Below the pieces are notes generated by a model. That model was not told the DNA's origin, did not search any database, and was given only the letters and a program-made list of their open reading frames with translations. Source: Streptomyces sp. NBC_01016 (GTDB lineage: Bacteria > Actinomycetota > Actinomycetes > Streptomycetales > Streptomycetaceae). Taken from it: DNA of 64,000 nt. Positions 40,574 to 49,454 of the stretch are shown here, one piece after another. Positions within the stretch are counted from its first letter, which is position 1. Every line of letters begins with the position of its first letter. The stretch covers positions 3,844,001-3,908,000 of the forward strand of contig NZ_JAPEOQ010000002.1 of assembly GCF_026341035.1 (NCBI RefSeq). The letters are read 5' to 3'. The position numbers and the translations under genes were made by a program.

Positions 40574-42191
40574 GCAGCGGACGGTGTACGCCTCGCGGCC
40601 GGTACCCCAGTGCCTCCGACGCACCAAGGTGCTCCGCCAGCAGCCACGTCACCGCCAGCCACATCTCCGTGCCCTGCAACCCGGGGCGGTGCGCGGGGCG
40701 TTCGCCCGGTTCCAGGGCGAACGAGAAGCCCGCATCGTCGTGCCAGCGGTCGTTTAGGATGCGGTCCAGTTGGCCGCGCGCCCAGTCGCGGCCCTCGCCG
40801 AGCCGGTGGGTGGTCTGGCGTGCGCACAGCCACAGTGGATGGATCACGTCCAGGACGTCGCAGGCCGTGCCGCGGTCCGGGCCGAACCAGGCCGGGTCCT
40901 TGCTGTGGGTCAGGACTGTGTCGACGGTGCGCTCGGGGTACGGCAGGGGCAGGCCGAACTGTGCGTATGTGCCACGCGTCGCCCGGTAGAAGCCGTTCAC
41001 CGGCTGCCGCAGGCCGTCCTCCGAGCGCCGGGCGCCCCACATGCCCTGCACCGGGTCGGCCCGGGTCAGCAGCCAGCCGAACAGCGTGTCCGTCAGCGGC
41101 GAAGGGCCCGCGGCGAAGTGCAGCGCCGTGCCCACCCCGTCCACCCAGTGCCCACTGCGCCATGCCTCGGTGCGCCAGGGCAGCGCGTCCAGGCGGCGCA
41201 CCAGTTCCTCGGGCGACAGCTCCGTGACGGCGCGTACCGGGTGCGGGAAACGGGAGCCGAGCAGATCGAGCGCGTAGCCGACGGAGAGGATGTGGTACAT
41301 CGCGTCGGAGTCGGACCAGGACGGCGCCGCGCGGCCGATCTCCGGGACCAGGCCCGTGGTCGGGTCCTGCAACTCCGCCAGCCGTGCGGTGAGTTGAGGG
41401 CCGCTCTCGCCCGGTGGCGGTCCGTCCAGGAGCAGCGCCGCGATCTCCACCGCGTCGCACACCGCCCGCACCGTCGGCGCGGCGCCGGGGCGGTCCGTCC
41501 ACGTCCCCGCGCTGTCGCGGCAGCGTTCGAGGAGCGCCGGTGCCTGCTCCCGCGCCCGCTCGGCGAATTGTTCGAGGCGGGCGTCAAGACTGCTTGACCT
41601 GCGCGGCGTCGTACCCGCGTCCCGGCGGTCGCGCAGCCGCCGCGCCGGGTTCCCCGCCGCGACCGACCAGGCGGGCAGGTCCTTGGTGACGACGGCGCCC
41701 GCTCCGATCACGCAGTGGTCGCCGATGGTGACGCCGTCCACGACGACCACGTGCGAGCCGATCCACACGTCGTCGCCGACCGTGATGCCCTGCGAGGTCA
41801 ACGGCTGCCGGTGCACGGGTGTGTCCGGCGCGAATCCGTGGTTGAAGCCGAGCAGCGACGTGTGCGCGCCCACCCGCACCCCGTCCCCGAACGTCACCCG
41901 GCCGCGGACCGTCGCGTACGGGTTGACGGTGCAGTCGCGGCCCGTGCGCACCTCGTCCGTGACGACGGCGTGCCCGCCGATGTACGAGCGGTCGCCCAGG
42001 TGCAGCGTGTCGGCATGGACCGCCGCCCACGGAGACACGAACACTCGCTCCCCGAACGAGGCATCCGCGATGCGCCCCAAAAGCTCCTTCTGGTGGGCGA
42101 GTTGGCGTGCCTGCTGCGTCGTGTCGCTGCGGCTCCAGAACTCCCAGGGGCAGTGGTCGAAGCGTTCCGGCCGGGTCGTTTCAGTGTCCAC
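40557..42191 (-). CDS. Hexapeptide-repeat acyltransferase fused to a helical-toroid domain
   Basis: A 544-residue cytoplasmic fusion. Residues ~45-195 are a left-handed beta-helix acyltransferase: isoleucine-patch repeats (VTFGDGVRVGAHTSLLG, ITVGDDVWIGSHVVVVDGVT, VIGAGAVVTKDLP) and a likely catalytic His118 (GFNHGF). Residues ~205-540 are helical with motifs seen in (alpha/alpha) barrels (MYHILSVGYALDLLGSRF, EAWRSGHWVDGVGTAL, GCLQGTEMWLAVTWLL-like end). I know neither domain fused to the other elsewhere. It may add or move acetyl groups on imported sugars. The GTG start overlaps the GH28 stop by 11 bp. Last gene of a four-gene operon. Confidence 0.78.
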   Translation of the reverse strand: MDTETTRPERFDHCPWEFWSRSDTTQQARQLAHQKELLGRIADASFGERVFVSPWAAVHADTLHLGDRSYIGGHAVVTDEVRTGRDCTVNPYATVRGRVTFGDGVRVGAHTSLLGFNHGFAPDTPVHRQPLTSQGITVGDDVWIGSHVVVVDGVTIGDHCVIGAGAVVTKDLPAWSVAAGNPARRLRDRRDAGTTPRRSSSLDARLEQFAERAREQAPALLERCRDSAGTWTDRPGAAPTVRAVCDAVEIAALLLDGPPPGESGPQLTARLAELQDPTTGLVPEIGRAAPSWSDSDAMYHILSVGYALDLLGSRFPHPVRAVTELSPEELVRRLDALPWRTEAWRSGHWVDGVGTALHFAAGPSPLTDTLFGWLLTRADPVQGMWGARRSEDGLRQPVNGFYRATRGTYAQFGLPLPYPERTVDTVLTHSKDPAWFGPDRGTACDVLDVIHPLWLCARQTTHRLGEGRDWARGQLDRILNDRWHDDAGFSFALEPGERPAHRPGLQGTEMWLAVTWLLAEHLGASEALGYRPRGVHRPLPPVRG

Positions 42192-43491
42192 CGGTCACCT
42201 CTTCCCGTACGAGGCCCTCCACATGCTCGACCCGATCGGCTTCGGTGAGGAAACCGAACTCGACGCCGGAAAGCCGTAGTTCACGGATCGGCGCATGGGC
42301 GTAGCCGCGGGCCAGGACGGCCCGCCGGGCACGGTCGACCGTGGTGTTGCTGACGCTGATCTCCCGCACCCGCGGCGGATAGCCACCCGTATCGCCCTCG
42401 CCGCGGTGGAAGTCGCACGTCACGAACTCCTTGGTGAGGTTCGTGACCGTGAGACCGGTCAGGTGGATGTTCTCCGCGAAGCCTCCGCGCACCGAGTTCG
42501 TCTTGATGTAGAGACCGAAGTACAGGCCGGGTCCGCCGATGCGGCAGCGCCGCACGTACACGTTGCGGATGCCGCCGGTCATGTCGCTGCCCAGCGTGAC
42601 GGCGCCGTAGCGGTGCCGCAGCACACAGTCCTCGATCACGATGTTCTCGCTGGGCCGGTCCACCCGCCGCCCGTCCGCCTCCCGGCCCGACTTGATGGCG
42701 ATGCAGTCGTCGCCGGCGGTGATGTCGCAGCGGCGGATCACCACATCGCGGCAGGACTCGGGGTCGATGCCGTCGTTGTTGGGGCCGATGCTGTCGATGG
42801 TGACGTCCTGGATCAGGACGTTCTCGCTCAGCACCGGGTGGATCTCCCACATGGGGGAGCGGACGATCGTGACGCCCTCGACGAGCACTCCGTGGCAGCT
42901 CTGGAACTCGAGGAAGTTGGGCCGGAAGCGGTAACCGTCGGCGTAGACCCGGGACTCGACCGGGTCGCCGTCCTCCGCCTGCTGCCACAGCGCCGGCCAG
43001 TCCTCCTCCTGATGGCGTGTCCCGGGCAGCCAGCCGAACTCGGCCTGGCCCGACCACGGCCACCAGTGCGCGTCATCGGCCTGCCCGTCGAGGACACCCC
43101 GCCCGGTGACGGCGACGTTGCGCTCGTCGCGCGCGTACACCAGCGGCGAGTAGCCGTAGCACTCCACGCCCTGGAAGCGGGTGAGCACGGGAGGCAGATA
43201 CGCGGCCGGGTCCCGGTGGAAGCGCAGGGTGGCGCCCTCCGCCAGATGCAGCTCCACATGGCTGCGCAGCCGGACGGGACCGGTGAGATAGTTGCCCGGC
43301 GGCACGGTCACCCTGCCGCCGCCCGCGGTGTGGCAAGCGGCGATCGCCCGGCGCAGCGCCGTGGAGCAGTCGGTGGCGCCGTCGCCCACCGCCCCGTACC
43401 GCGTGACGGGGAAATCCTGGTCGGGGAAGCGGGGACGGGCCACCCGCGCCACGACCGCGTCGGCCTCCCGCCACGGCGCGTCGGTGTCCAT
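42181..43491 (-). CDS. GH28 family enzyme, cytoplasmic, with altered active-site residues
   Basis: A 436-residue beta-helix enzyme of the polygalacturonase family with no signal peptide. Canonical Asp residues are present: Asp240 (GPNNDGID) and Asp261-Asp262 (AGDDCIAIKSG). The usual catalytic-site His (GHG motif) is replaced by Tyr295 (RHRYGAVTLGSD), and the usual RIK motif reads YIK (328-330). The neighbouring GH28 keeps both. This suggests a different substrate, such as a rhamnogalacturonan or a modified galacturonide, instead of loss of function, since the acids remain. ATGA overlap with the upstream GH28 gene. Confidence 0.88.
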   Translation of the reverse strand: MDTDAPWREADAVVARVARPRFPDQDFPVTRYGAVGDGATDCSTALRRAIAACHTAGGGRVTVPPGNYLTGPVRLRSHVELHLAEGATLRFHRDPAAYLPPVLTRFQGVECYGYSPLVYARDERNVAVTGRGVLDGQADDAHWWPWSGQAEFGWLPGTRHQEEDWPALWQQAEDGDPVESRVYADGYRFRPNFLEFQSCHGVLVEGVTIVRSPMWEIHPVLSENVLIQDVTIDSIGPNNDGIDPESCRDVVIRRCDITAGDDCIAIKSGREADGRRVDRPSENIVIEDCVLRHRYGAVTLGSDMTGGIRNVYVRRCRIGGPGLYFGLYIKTNSVRGGFAENIHLTGLTVTNLTKEFVTCDFHRGEGDTGGYPPRVREISVSNTTVDRARRAVLARGYAHAPIRELRLSGVEFGFLTEADRVEHVEGLVREEVTGGH

Positions 43492-44900
43492 CAGACCGTC
43501 GCCTCCTCGCCGTTGATGGTGACTCGTTCGAGGACAAGGCCCTCGACATTGCGCAGTTCATTGGGGCCGGTCATGCCGTCGAAGGCGCAGTCGACGAGGC
43601 GTACGTCGCGGATCGGGTTGGCGGCGTTGCCGAACAGGGTCCAGGCGCGCGGTCCGCTCGCGGCCGTCAGGCGCCGCACCTCGATGCCGCGCACATCGGG
43701 GTAGTACGCCCCGGTGTCGATGTTCTCGTAGTTCAGCGCCACCTCGACGACGACGTCGCCGACCTGCCCCACCTCGATGTCGGTGCACAGCACGTCGCGT
43801 ACGTAACCGCCGCGCACAGGATTGGACTTGATGCGGATCGCCCGGTCCAGGTCCGGACTGGACATGCGGCAGTCGCGGGCCACGATGTCGCCGACACCGC
43901 CGGTCGTCTCGCTGCCGACGGTGACACCGCCGTGTCCGTCGCGCATCTGGCAGCCCTCCACCAGGGCGTGCTCCATGGGGACGTTCACGCGCCGTCCGTC
44001 GGCGTTCTTTCCGGCCTTGAACGCGACGCAGTCGTCACCGGTGTCGAAGACGCAGTCCTTGATGTGGACGTAGGAGCAGGACTCGGGGTCGATGCCGTCG
44101 TTGTTGGGTCCGTTCGGACTGTCGACGGTGACGCCGCGCACCGTGACGCTCGTGCACAGCACCGGATGGATGTTCCACATCGGCGAGTTGCGGACCGTGA
44201 CGCCCTCGATGAGCACGTCGCGGCAGCGGTAGAACTGCAGCAGATTGGGCCGCAGACGGTGGCCCTCGCCGAACACCCGCTGCTCGACCGGCACTCCGGC
44301 CTCCGCCCACGCGAGCAGCTGCTGCTTCTCCGGTGACTCGGGCGAGGGCCCGCCGTCGACGCCCTTCGTCCAGTCCCACCAGTGCGTGGCGTCGGCCTGC
44401 CCCTCCAGGATCCCGGCGCCCGTCACGGCGATGGTCCGGCAGCCGTACGCGTACACGAACGGCGAGTAGTTCATGCACTCGGTGCCCTCGTAGCGCGTGT
44501 ACACGGCGGGCAGATACGCGGCCGGGTCCTGGCGGAAGCGCAGGGTGGCGCCCTTCTCCAGGTGCAGATCGATGCGGTCGCGCAGATGCACCGCTCCGGT
44601 CAGCCAGTCGCCGGGCGGGACGACGACGCGCCCGCCGCCGGCCGCGGCGCAGGCCCGGATGGCGTCGCGGATCGCGGCGGTGCAGTCGTGTACGCCGTCG
44701 CCGACCGCGCCGTGGTCGGTGATGGACACGGTGCGGCGCGGGAACCGGGGAACGTGGATGCCCGCGAGGATGCGCCGCGCGCGGCGGTCCGCCTCCGCCT
44801 CCGCTCCCGAGGACGCGGCCCGCGCGACGGCGGGGGAGACCAGTAGCGCGGCGCCGGCGCCCGCGGCGGCGAGGAAGGCTCTGCGGCCGGGGGCGCTCAC
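43491..44900 (-). CDS. GH28 polygalacturonase-type enzyme, Tat-exported
   Basis: A 469-residue secreted GH28 enzyme. A twin-arginine-type signal (GRRAFLAAAGAGAALL) is cleaved near ARA. All family motifs are intact: Asp268 (NNDGID), Asp289-Asp290 (TGDDC), His323 (DGHGG) and Arg356-Ile-Lys358 (RIKSN). The DPAAYLP and HWWDW segments resemble exo-acting or rhamnogalacturonan-type members more than simple endo-polygalacturonases. The GTG at 44900 is chosen: it forms a GTGA overlap with the upstream stop and has AGGAG at good spacing, while the GTG at 44909 abuts that AGGA. Confidence 0.92.
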   Translation of the reverse strand: MSAPGRRAFLAAAGAGAALLVSPAVARAASSGAEAEADRRARRILAGIHVPRFPRRTVSITDHGAVGDGVHDCTAAIRDAIRACAAAGGGRVVVPPGDWLTGAVHLRDRIDLHLEKGATLRFRQDPAAYLPAVYTRYEGTECMNYSPFVYAYGCRTIAVTGAGILEGQADATHWWDWTKGVDGGPSPESPEKQQLLAWAEAGVPVEQRVFGEGHRLRPNLLQFYRCRDVLIEGVTVRNSPMWNIHPVLCTSVTVRGVTVDSPNGPNNDGIDPESCSYVHIKDCVFDTGDDCVAFKAGKNADGRRVNVPMEHALVEGCQMRDGHGGVTVGSETTGGVGDIVARDCRMSSPDLDRAIRIKSNPVRGGYVRDVLCTDIEVGQVGDVVVEVALNYENIDTGAYYPDVRGIEVRRLTAASGPRAWTLFGNAANPIRDVRLVDCAFDGMTGPNELRNVEGLVLERVTINGEEATV

Positions 44901-46603
44901 CAGGACCACTCCTGGTCCGGGACGTGCAGCGTGTGCTCGCGCAGCTTCGCCTGCGGCTCGATCGTGCGGGCGGTGTACATGGGGCGGGTCCTGCCTTCCG
45001 GTTCGATGCCGATGACGTCGTCACCGCGCCAGCGCACCTCGTACGCGCGCCCGGCCGCGGTCTCCTCGGTGACCCGCTCCGGCAGCGGGAACGTGACGGT
45101 GATGAGCTCGCCCGCCCGCGGCGCCGCGAGACGCAGCATGCCGTCCGGCGCCCACAGGCCCGGCTCGGCGCCGTGCGCGGTGTGCCCGGCGCGCTCGACC
45201 CGCAGCCGCGCGTACCCGGCCCACTCGGGCACCCGCATCCGCACCTCGCCGCAGTCGGCGCGTACGTGAAGGTCCACGCGACCTTCGTGCGGCAGATGAC
45301 TGTGTACGTCGACGTGGGCGCTGCCCCGGTTGAGCAGCAGGTTCACCCGGACCAGGCGCGCGTCGCCGGTGACGGCCGCCGCCCACCCGGTGAACAGGCC
45401 GCGCACCCCTGAGCCGATGCAGCACGCCTGCACGTCGGCGGTGTGGCCGCGGCCGAGCACGGCGTCGTTGACGTAGTCGTTGGGCGCGCCGTATCCGGCG
45501 AACGCCCCGCGCACCCGCTCGCCCACCCGGTACCGGGTGATCCAGCCGGGCTCGTCGAGCGACCGGTCGGGCGCCGAGCGCACCCAGGACACGTCGGTGA
45601 GCTGGGATGCCGTCAGATGGTTGCGCAGGAACCGTTCGACGACCGGCCAGTACGCGTGGTGTCCGGCTCGGGCCAGTGTCGTGCCGATGCCGATGAGGTC
45701 CACGAGCGAGCACGTCTCGTGCTCGAAGCGCTGCCCGGCGAGATCGCCCGGTGTCCAGCCGTACGCCGTGCACCGGCCGAGCGCCCAGTCGAACGCCCGC
45801 CGTACGAACGCGGTCAGGGCGTGGTCCCCGGTGAACAGCGCGTACTTGGCGATGCCGTCGAGGGTGCCGAGCCGGGTGTGGAAGTGGCCGCTGCGGTAGG
45901 CGAGCGCCGAGTTGAACGAGCCGTCCTCGCCGAACACCCCGCTGTGATGGGTGATCAGTCGCGTGAACCAGCCGCACAGCTCCAACGCCTGGGCATTTCC
46001 CGTGAGTTGGTGCCAGCGCAGCAGCGGCATGATGAGGCGTCCGCAGAACGACGCGGGATCGGGCGCCAGGTGCAGCTGCACCGCGTGCGCCGACGGCCAG
46101 CCGTCGCGGGTGTACTCCGAGGCCGGGAAGTACCAGACGTCGCGCTCCTTGACCGCGATCCGGTGCAGCGCAGCGACCTGCCGGTCGGCCGCCTCGGCGA
46201 CGGCCGGGTCCCCGTCGTCCTGGTACCAGGTGGTGAGCGCGAGCAGCGTGGCGCGCTGGTCGATCAGCCCTGCCGTCGCCTCCCAGTGGCCGCGCGGATG
46301 GGTGCGCCGCCAGGTCAGGCCGTCCGGGCCGAGCAGGTCGAGGAGTGTCTTCTTGTACGCCTTCTCGGTTGCCGCCCACCAGTCGGCGCCGGTCATCCGG
46401 CGGGCCAGTATGCAGGCGTCCGTGAGCCGGCCGTGACTGGAGCCGTAGTCCCAGTCGCCGTGCCGCAGTTCGGCCGGTTCGGCGAGCAGATCGGCCATGA
46501 AGAAGGGGATGCCGTCGAGATCCGGGTCGGCCAGCTGAACGACGGCGTTCATGGCGAGCTCGGCGCGTTCTTCCAGAAGCAGGGTTGCTGGTATGCCAGT
46601 CAT
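44897..46603 (-). CDS. GH127-superfamily enzyme (DUF1680-like), cytoplasmic
   Basis: A 568-residue protein without signal peptide. The central helical barrel keeps the GH127 zinc-thiolate site: Glu296 and Cys298 (FEHETCSLVD) and Cys394-Cys395 (DVQACCIGSG). The rest differs strongly from the other GH127 here, so it is probably a distinct subgroup. Related enzymes cleave beta-L-arabinofuranose or, in RG-II, aceric acid. First gene of the minus-strand operon, with a strong promoter at 46659-46687. An operator-like palindrome overlaps codons 2-5, which is unusual. Confidence 0.85.
   Translation of the reverse strand: MTGIPATLLLEERAELAMNAVVQLADPDLDGIPFFMADLLAEPAELRHGDWDYGSSHGRLTDACILARRMTGADWWAATEKAYKKTLLDLLGPDGLTWRRTHPRGHWEATAGLIDQRATLLALTTWYQDDGDPAVAEAADRQVAALHRIAVKERDVWYFPASEYTRDGWPSAHAVQLHLAPDPASFCGRLIMPLLRWHQLTGNAQALELCGWFTRLITHHSGVFGEDGSFNSALAYRSGHFHTRLGTLDGIAKYALFTGDHALTAFVRRAFDWALGRCTAYGWTPGDLAGQRFEHETCSLVDLIGIGTTLARAGHHAYWPVVERFLRNHLTASQLTDVSWVRSAPDRSLDEPGWITRYRVGERVRGAFAGYGAPNDYVNDAVLGRGHTADVQACCIGSGVRGLFTGWAAAVTGDARLVRVNLLLNRGSAHVDVHSHLPHEGRVDLHVRADCGEVRMRVPEWAGYARLRVERAGHTAHGAEPGLWAPDGMLRLAAPRAGELITVTFPLPERVTEETAAGRAYEVRWRGDDVIGIEPEGRTRPMYTARTIEPQAKLREHTLHVPDQEWSW
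46588..46599. promoter_or_regulatory. CTGGTATGCCAG operator inside the first codons of the GH127-like gene
   Basis: A near-perfect 12-bp palindrome with the full TGGTATGCCA core, about 60 bp downstream of the minus-strand -10 box, lying over codons 2-5. A protein bound here would act as a roadblock. Confidence 0.65.
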
Positions 46604-46658
46604 CTGTGTCTCGCCGTCTCGAAGTCCGAAGGAGCGGTGCTGAGGGCGAACGCCAAGA

Positions 46659-46687
46659 ACGCTAGGCGGGCCGGTCAGGAGCGTCAA
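46659..46687 (-). promoter_or_regulatory. Promoter of the minus-strand GH127/GH28/GH28/acyltransferase operon
   Basis: On the minus strand: TTGACG (46682-46687), 17-bp spacer, TAGCGT (46659-46664). It is close to HrdB consensus, and its -35 is 49 bp from the divergent -35 at 46737. Confidence 0.7.
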
Positions 46688-46736
46688 GAGGCCGGAAAGC
46701 GCAGGACAAGGCCAAGTCGACGGCTTTGAAGGGGTG

Positions 46737-46765
46737 TTGACGCCGCGTGGGGGCGCGCTTACGGT
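46737..46765 (+). promoter_or_regulatory. Promoter of the GH78/GH2/GH29 operon
   Basis: TTGACG (46737-46742), 17-bp spacer, TACGGT (46760-46765), a good HrdB-type promoter about 98 bp upstream of the GH78 start. Confidence 0.7.
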
Positions 46766-46786
46766 TCGGGATGTCCGTCGAGGAAA

Positions 46787-46800
46787 GGTGGCATGCCACC
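46787..46800. promoter_or_regulatory. GGTGGCATGCCACC, 14-bp perfect palindrome operator
   Basis: It lies 21 bp downstream of the -10 box in the GH78 leader and contains TGGCATGCCA. It is the most symmetrical single site of the TGGYATRCCA set. Confidence 0.75.
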
Positions 46801-46862
46801 TGGCACGGCGGTGCGGGTCGCGGGCCCGCGCCACCCCGCCCCGCCACGAGGGAGGCCCGACC

Positions 46863-49454
46863 ATGACCCGGCAACCGCCGCCCCACACTCTGCGTACCGC
46901 CCACCTCACCGACCCCCTGGGCGTCGACGACCAACACCCGGACCTCGCCTGGCAGTTGGCGCGCGGCCGACAGGCCGCCCATCAGGTGCAGGCCGCCACC
47001 ACGGCCGCCCTGCTCGCCGACGGCACCTGCGACCTGTGGGACAGCGGCCGCGTTCCCGGCACGGTCCATACCGGCGTCCACTACGACGGCAAGGCGCCCG
47101 GCGCGCGGCAGCGCGTGTGGTGGCGGGTACGCGTGTGGGAGTCGCGCGCACCGGACCACGAGGAGGACGGTCCGACCGCCTGGAGCGCACCCGCGACCTG
47201 GGAGACCGGACTACCTACCGCCGACGACTGGGCGGACGCCGAGTGGATCACCGCACCGGACCTCCGCCCCGGCGACCCCCTGCCCCTCCTCGTCCGCGAC
47301 CTCACCCTCCCCGCCACCCCCGTCCGCGCCCGCCTGTACGCCACCGCACTCGGCGTCTACGAGGCCTTCGTCAATGGCGCACACGCCGGCGACGCCCGCC
47401 TCGAACCCGGCTGCACCGCCTTCGACAAACGCCTGCTCTACGCCACGTACGACGTCACCGACACGCTGCGGGCCGGAGCCAACACGATCGGCATCGCCCT
47501 CGGCAACGGCATCGCGCGCGTCCTCGAATCCGACGGCCGCTACACCAAACTGCGCGCCGACCACGGCAGCCCCCGCGCCCTCGCGCTCCTGTACGCCGAG
47601 TACGCGGACGGCACCACGACCACCGTGGTCACCGACCCGAGCTGGCGCACGCATCCCGGCCCGGTCACCCTGTCGGCCTGGTTCGGCGGTGAGGAGTACG
47701 ACGCCCGCCTCGAACCCGACGACTGGCACCGCCCCGGCGCCGACCGCGGCGGCTGGCGGCCCGCCGTCCCCGCGCCGCTGCCCACCGCCGTCGCCCTGAC
47801 GGCGCGCGCCCATCCGCCGGTCGAGGTCGTCGACACCCTCACGCCCGTCTCCGTCAGCGAGCCGCGGCCCGGCGTGCACGTCTTCGACCTCGGCACGAAC
47901 ATCGCGGGACGGCCGTGCCTCGACGTGACCGGGCCCGCCGGCACCTCCGTGGTGATCCGGCCGGCCGAGCTCCTGGCGCCGGACGGCACCGTCAACCAGC
48001 GGTTCACCGGCACGCCCTGCTTCGACCGCTACACCCTGCGCGGCGACCCCGACGGCGAACGCTGGCGACCCGCCACCGTCTACCACGGCTTCCGCTGGCT
48101 CCAGGTCGAAGGGCTGCCCGCACCACCCGCGCCGGACACCGTGAGCGGCGAGGTGATGCGCGTAGCCAACACCCCAGCGGGCGGCTTCCGTTGCTCGTCC
48201 GAGCTGCTCAACGGGGTCCACCGGCTGATCGACCGCGCCGTCCAGAGCAACATGTACAGCCTGCTCACCGACTGCCCGCACCGCGAGAAGCTCGGCTGGC
48301 TCGAACAGGTGCACCTCGTCTTCCCCGCCGTCGCCCACGGCTACGACGTCGCCGCGCACTACCGCAAGCTGGTGCGCGACATGGCCGACGCGCAGACCGC
48401 CTCCGGCCTCGTACCGGACATCGCCCCCGAGTACACCGTCTTCGAGGACAAGTTCCGCGACGACGCCAACTGGGGCGGCGCGCTGGTCCTCGCGCCGTGG
48501 TGGCTGCACCGCACCTACGGCGACACCGCCACGCTGCGCGCCCACTACCCGCGCATGCTCCGCTACCTCGACCATCTGCACTCCCGCTCGCCCGACGGGC
48601 TGATCCTCGAGCACGGGCTCGGCGACTGGATGGCCTTCGACACCTCCACCCCCAAGGCCGTCACCGCGACCTTCGCCCACCAGCGGATCGTCACCGCGCT
48701 CGGTGACATCGCCGAGGCGATCGGCGCGCACGGCGACGCCGCCGCCCACCGCCGCCTGGCGAGCGACATCGCCGACGCCTTCCACCGGCGGTTCCACGAC
48801 GCGGACCGGCACACCTACGGCAGCGGCAGCCAGGCCTGCGACGTGCTCGCCCTCGCGGCGGGCGCCGTCCCTCCCGAAGAGACGCGAGCCGTCCTCGACC
48901 ACCTCGTCGCGGGCATCCGCGCCGCGGGCGACCACGTGACCGTCGGCGAGATCGCCCTGCCGTCACTGCTGCGCGCCCTGTCCGACCACGGCCGCGACGA
49001 CGTCGTATGGGATCTGCTCAGCCGCACCGACAACCCCAGCTACGGCTACCAACTCGCCCACGGTGCGACGGCGTTGACGGAACGCTGGGACGGCCCGACC
49101 CGAGGTTCCTCGCAGAACCACTACATGCTCGGCGCGGCCTCCGAGTGGCTGGTCGGCTCGCTAGCTGGTCTGCGTCAGGCCCCGGACTCGGTCGCGTACG
49201 AGCACATCGTGGTTCGTCCCGCCCCCGTCGGTGACCTGACCTGGGCGAGCGCCTGGTACGACACCCCGCGCGGCCGGGCCTCCGTGGCCTGGCACCGGGA
49301 CGCGGACGTCTTCCGTCTGACGGTCACGCTGCCGCCCGGCGCCGACACCCGGGTGGAGCTGCCGCTGCCCAACGGCGACCGTGACGTACGCCAAGTGCCG
49401 CCAGGTAGCCATGAGTTCACGGTGCCCGGAGACTGGAGCCCCGATGTCGCCTGA
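46863..49454 (+). CDS. GH78 alpha-L-rhamnosidase (cytoplasmic)
   Basis: An 863-residue enzyme with the multi-domain GH78 layout: N-terminal beta-sandwiches (HPDLAWQLARGRQAAHQVQA; LYATALGVYEAFVNGAHAGD), then the (alpha/alpha)6 barrel with DCPHREKLGWLEQ (Glu475 as likely general acid), DWMAF and GSSQNHYMLG, and a C-terminal beta-sandwich. No signal peptide, so it removes terminal L-rhamnose from imported oligosaccharides. It is one residue shorter in the DCPxR motif than the second GH78 of the operon, so the two belong to different subgroups. First of six genes in the operon. Confidence 0.93.
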   Translation: MTRQPPPHTLRTAHLTDPLGVDDQHPDLAWQLARGRQAAHQVQAATTAALLADGTCDLWDSGRVPGTVHTGVHYDGKAPGARQRVWWRVRVWESRAPDHEEDGPTAWSAPATWETGLPTADDWADAEWITAPDLRPGDPLPLLVRDLTLPATPVRARLYATALGVYEAFVNGAHAGDARLEPGCTAFDKRLLYATYDVTDTLRAGANTIGIALGNGIARVLESDGRYTKLRADHGSPRALALLYAEYADGTTTTVVTDPSWRTHPGPVTLSAWFGGEEYDARLEPDDWHRPGADRGGWRPAVPAPLPTAVALTARAHPPVEVVDTLTPVSVSEPRPGVHVFDLGTNIAGRPCLDVTGPAGTSVVIRPAELLAPDGTVNQRFTGTPCFDRYTLRGDPDGERWRPATVYHGFRWLQVEGLPAPPAPDTVSGEVMRVANTPAGGFRCSSELLNGVHRLIDRAVQSNMYSLLTDCPHREKLGWLEQVHLVFPAVAHGYDVAAHYRKLVRDMADAQTASGLVPDIAPEYTVFEDKFRDDANWGGALVLAPWWLHRTYGDTATLRAHYPRMLRYLDHLHSRSPDGLILEHGLGDWMAFDTSTPKAVTATFAHQRIVTALGDIAEAIGAHGDAAAHRRLASDIADAFHRRFHDADRHTYGSGSQACDVLALAAGAVPPEETRAVLDHLVAGIRAAGDHVTVGEIALPSLLRALSDHGRDDVVWDLLSRTDNPSYGYQLAHGATALTERWDGPTRGSSQNHYMLGAASEWLVGSLAGLRQAPDSVAYEHIVVRPAPVGDLTWASAWYDTPRGRASVAWHRDADVFRLTVTLPPGADTRVELPLPNGDRDVRQVPPGSHEFTVPGDWSPDVA

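Noticed and set aside
40610..41597. Long plus-strand open frames opposite the acyltransferase fusion
   Set aside because: They are Arg/Pro/Ala-rich antisense frames typical of high-GC coding shadow, with no family features.
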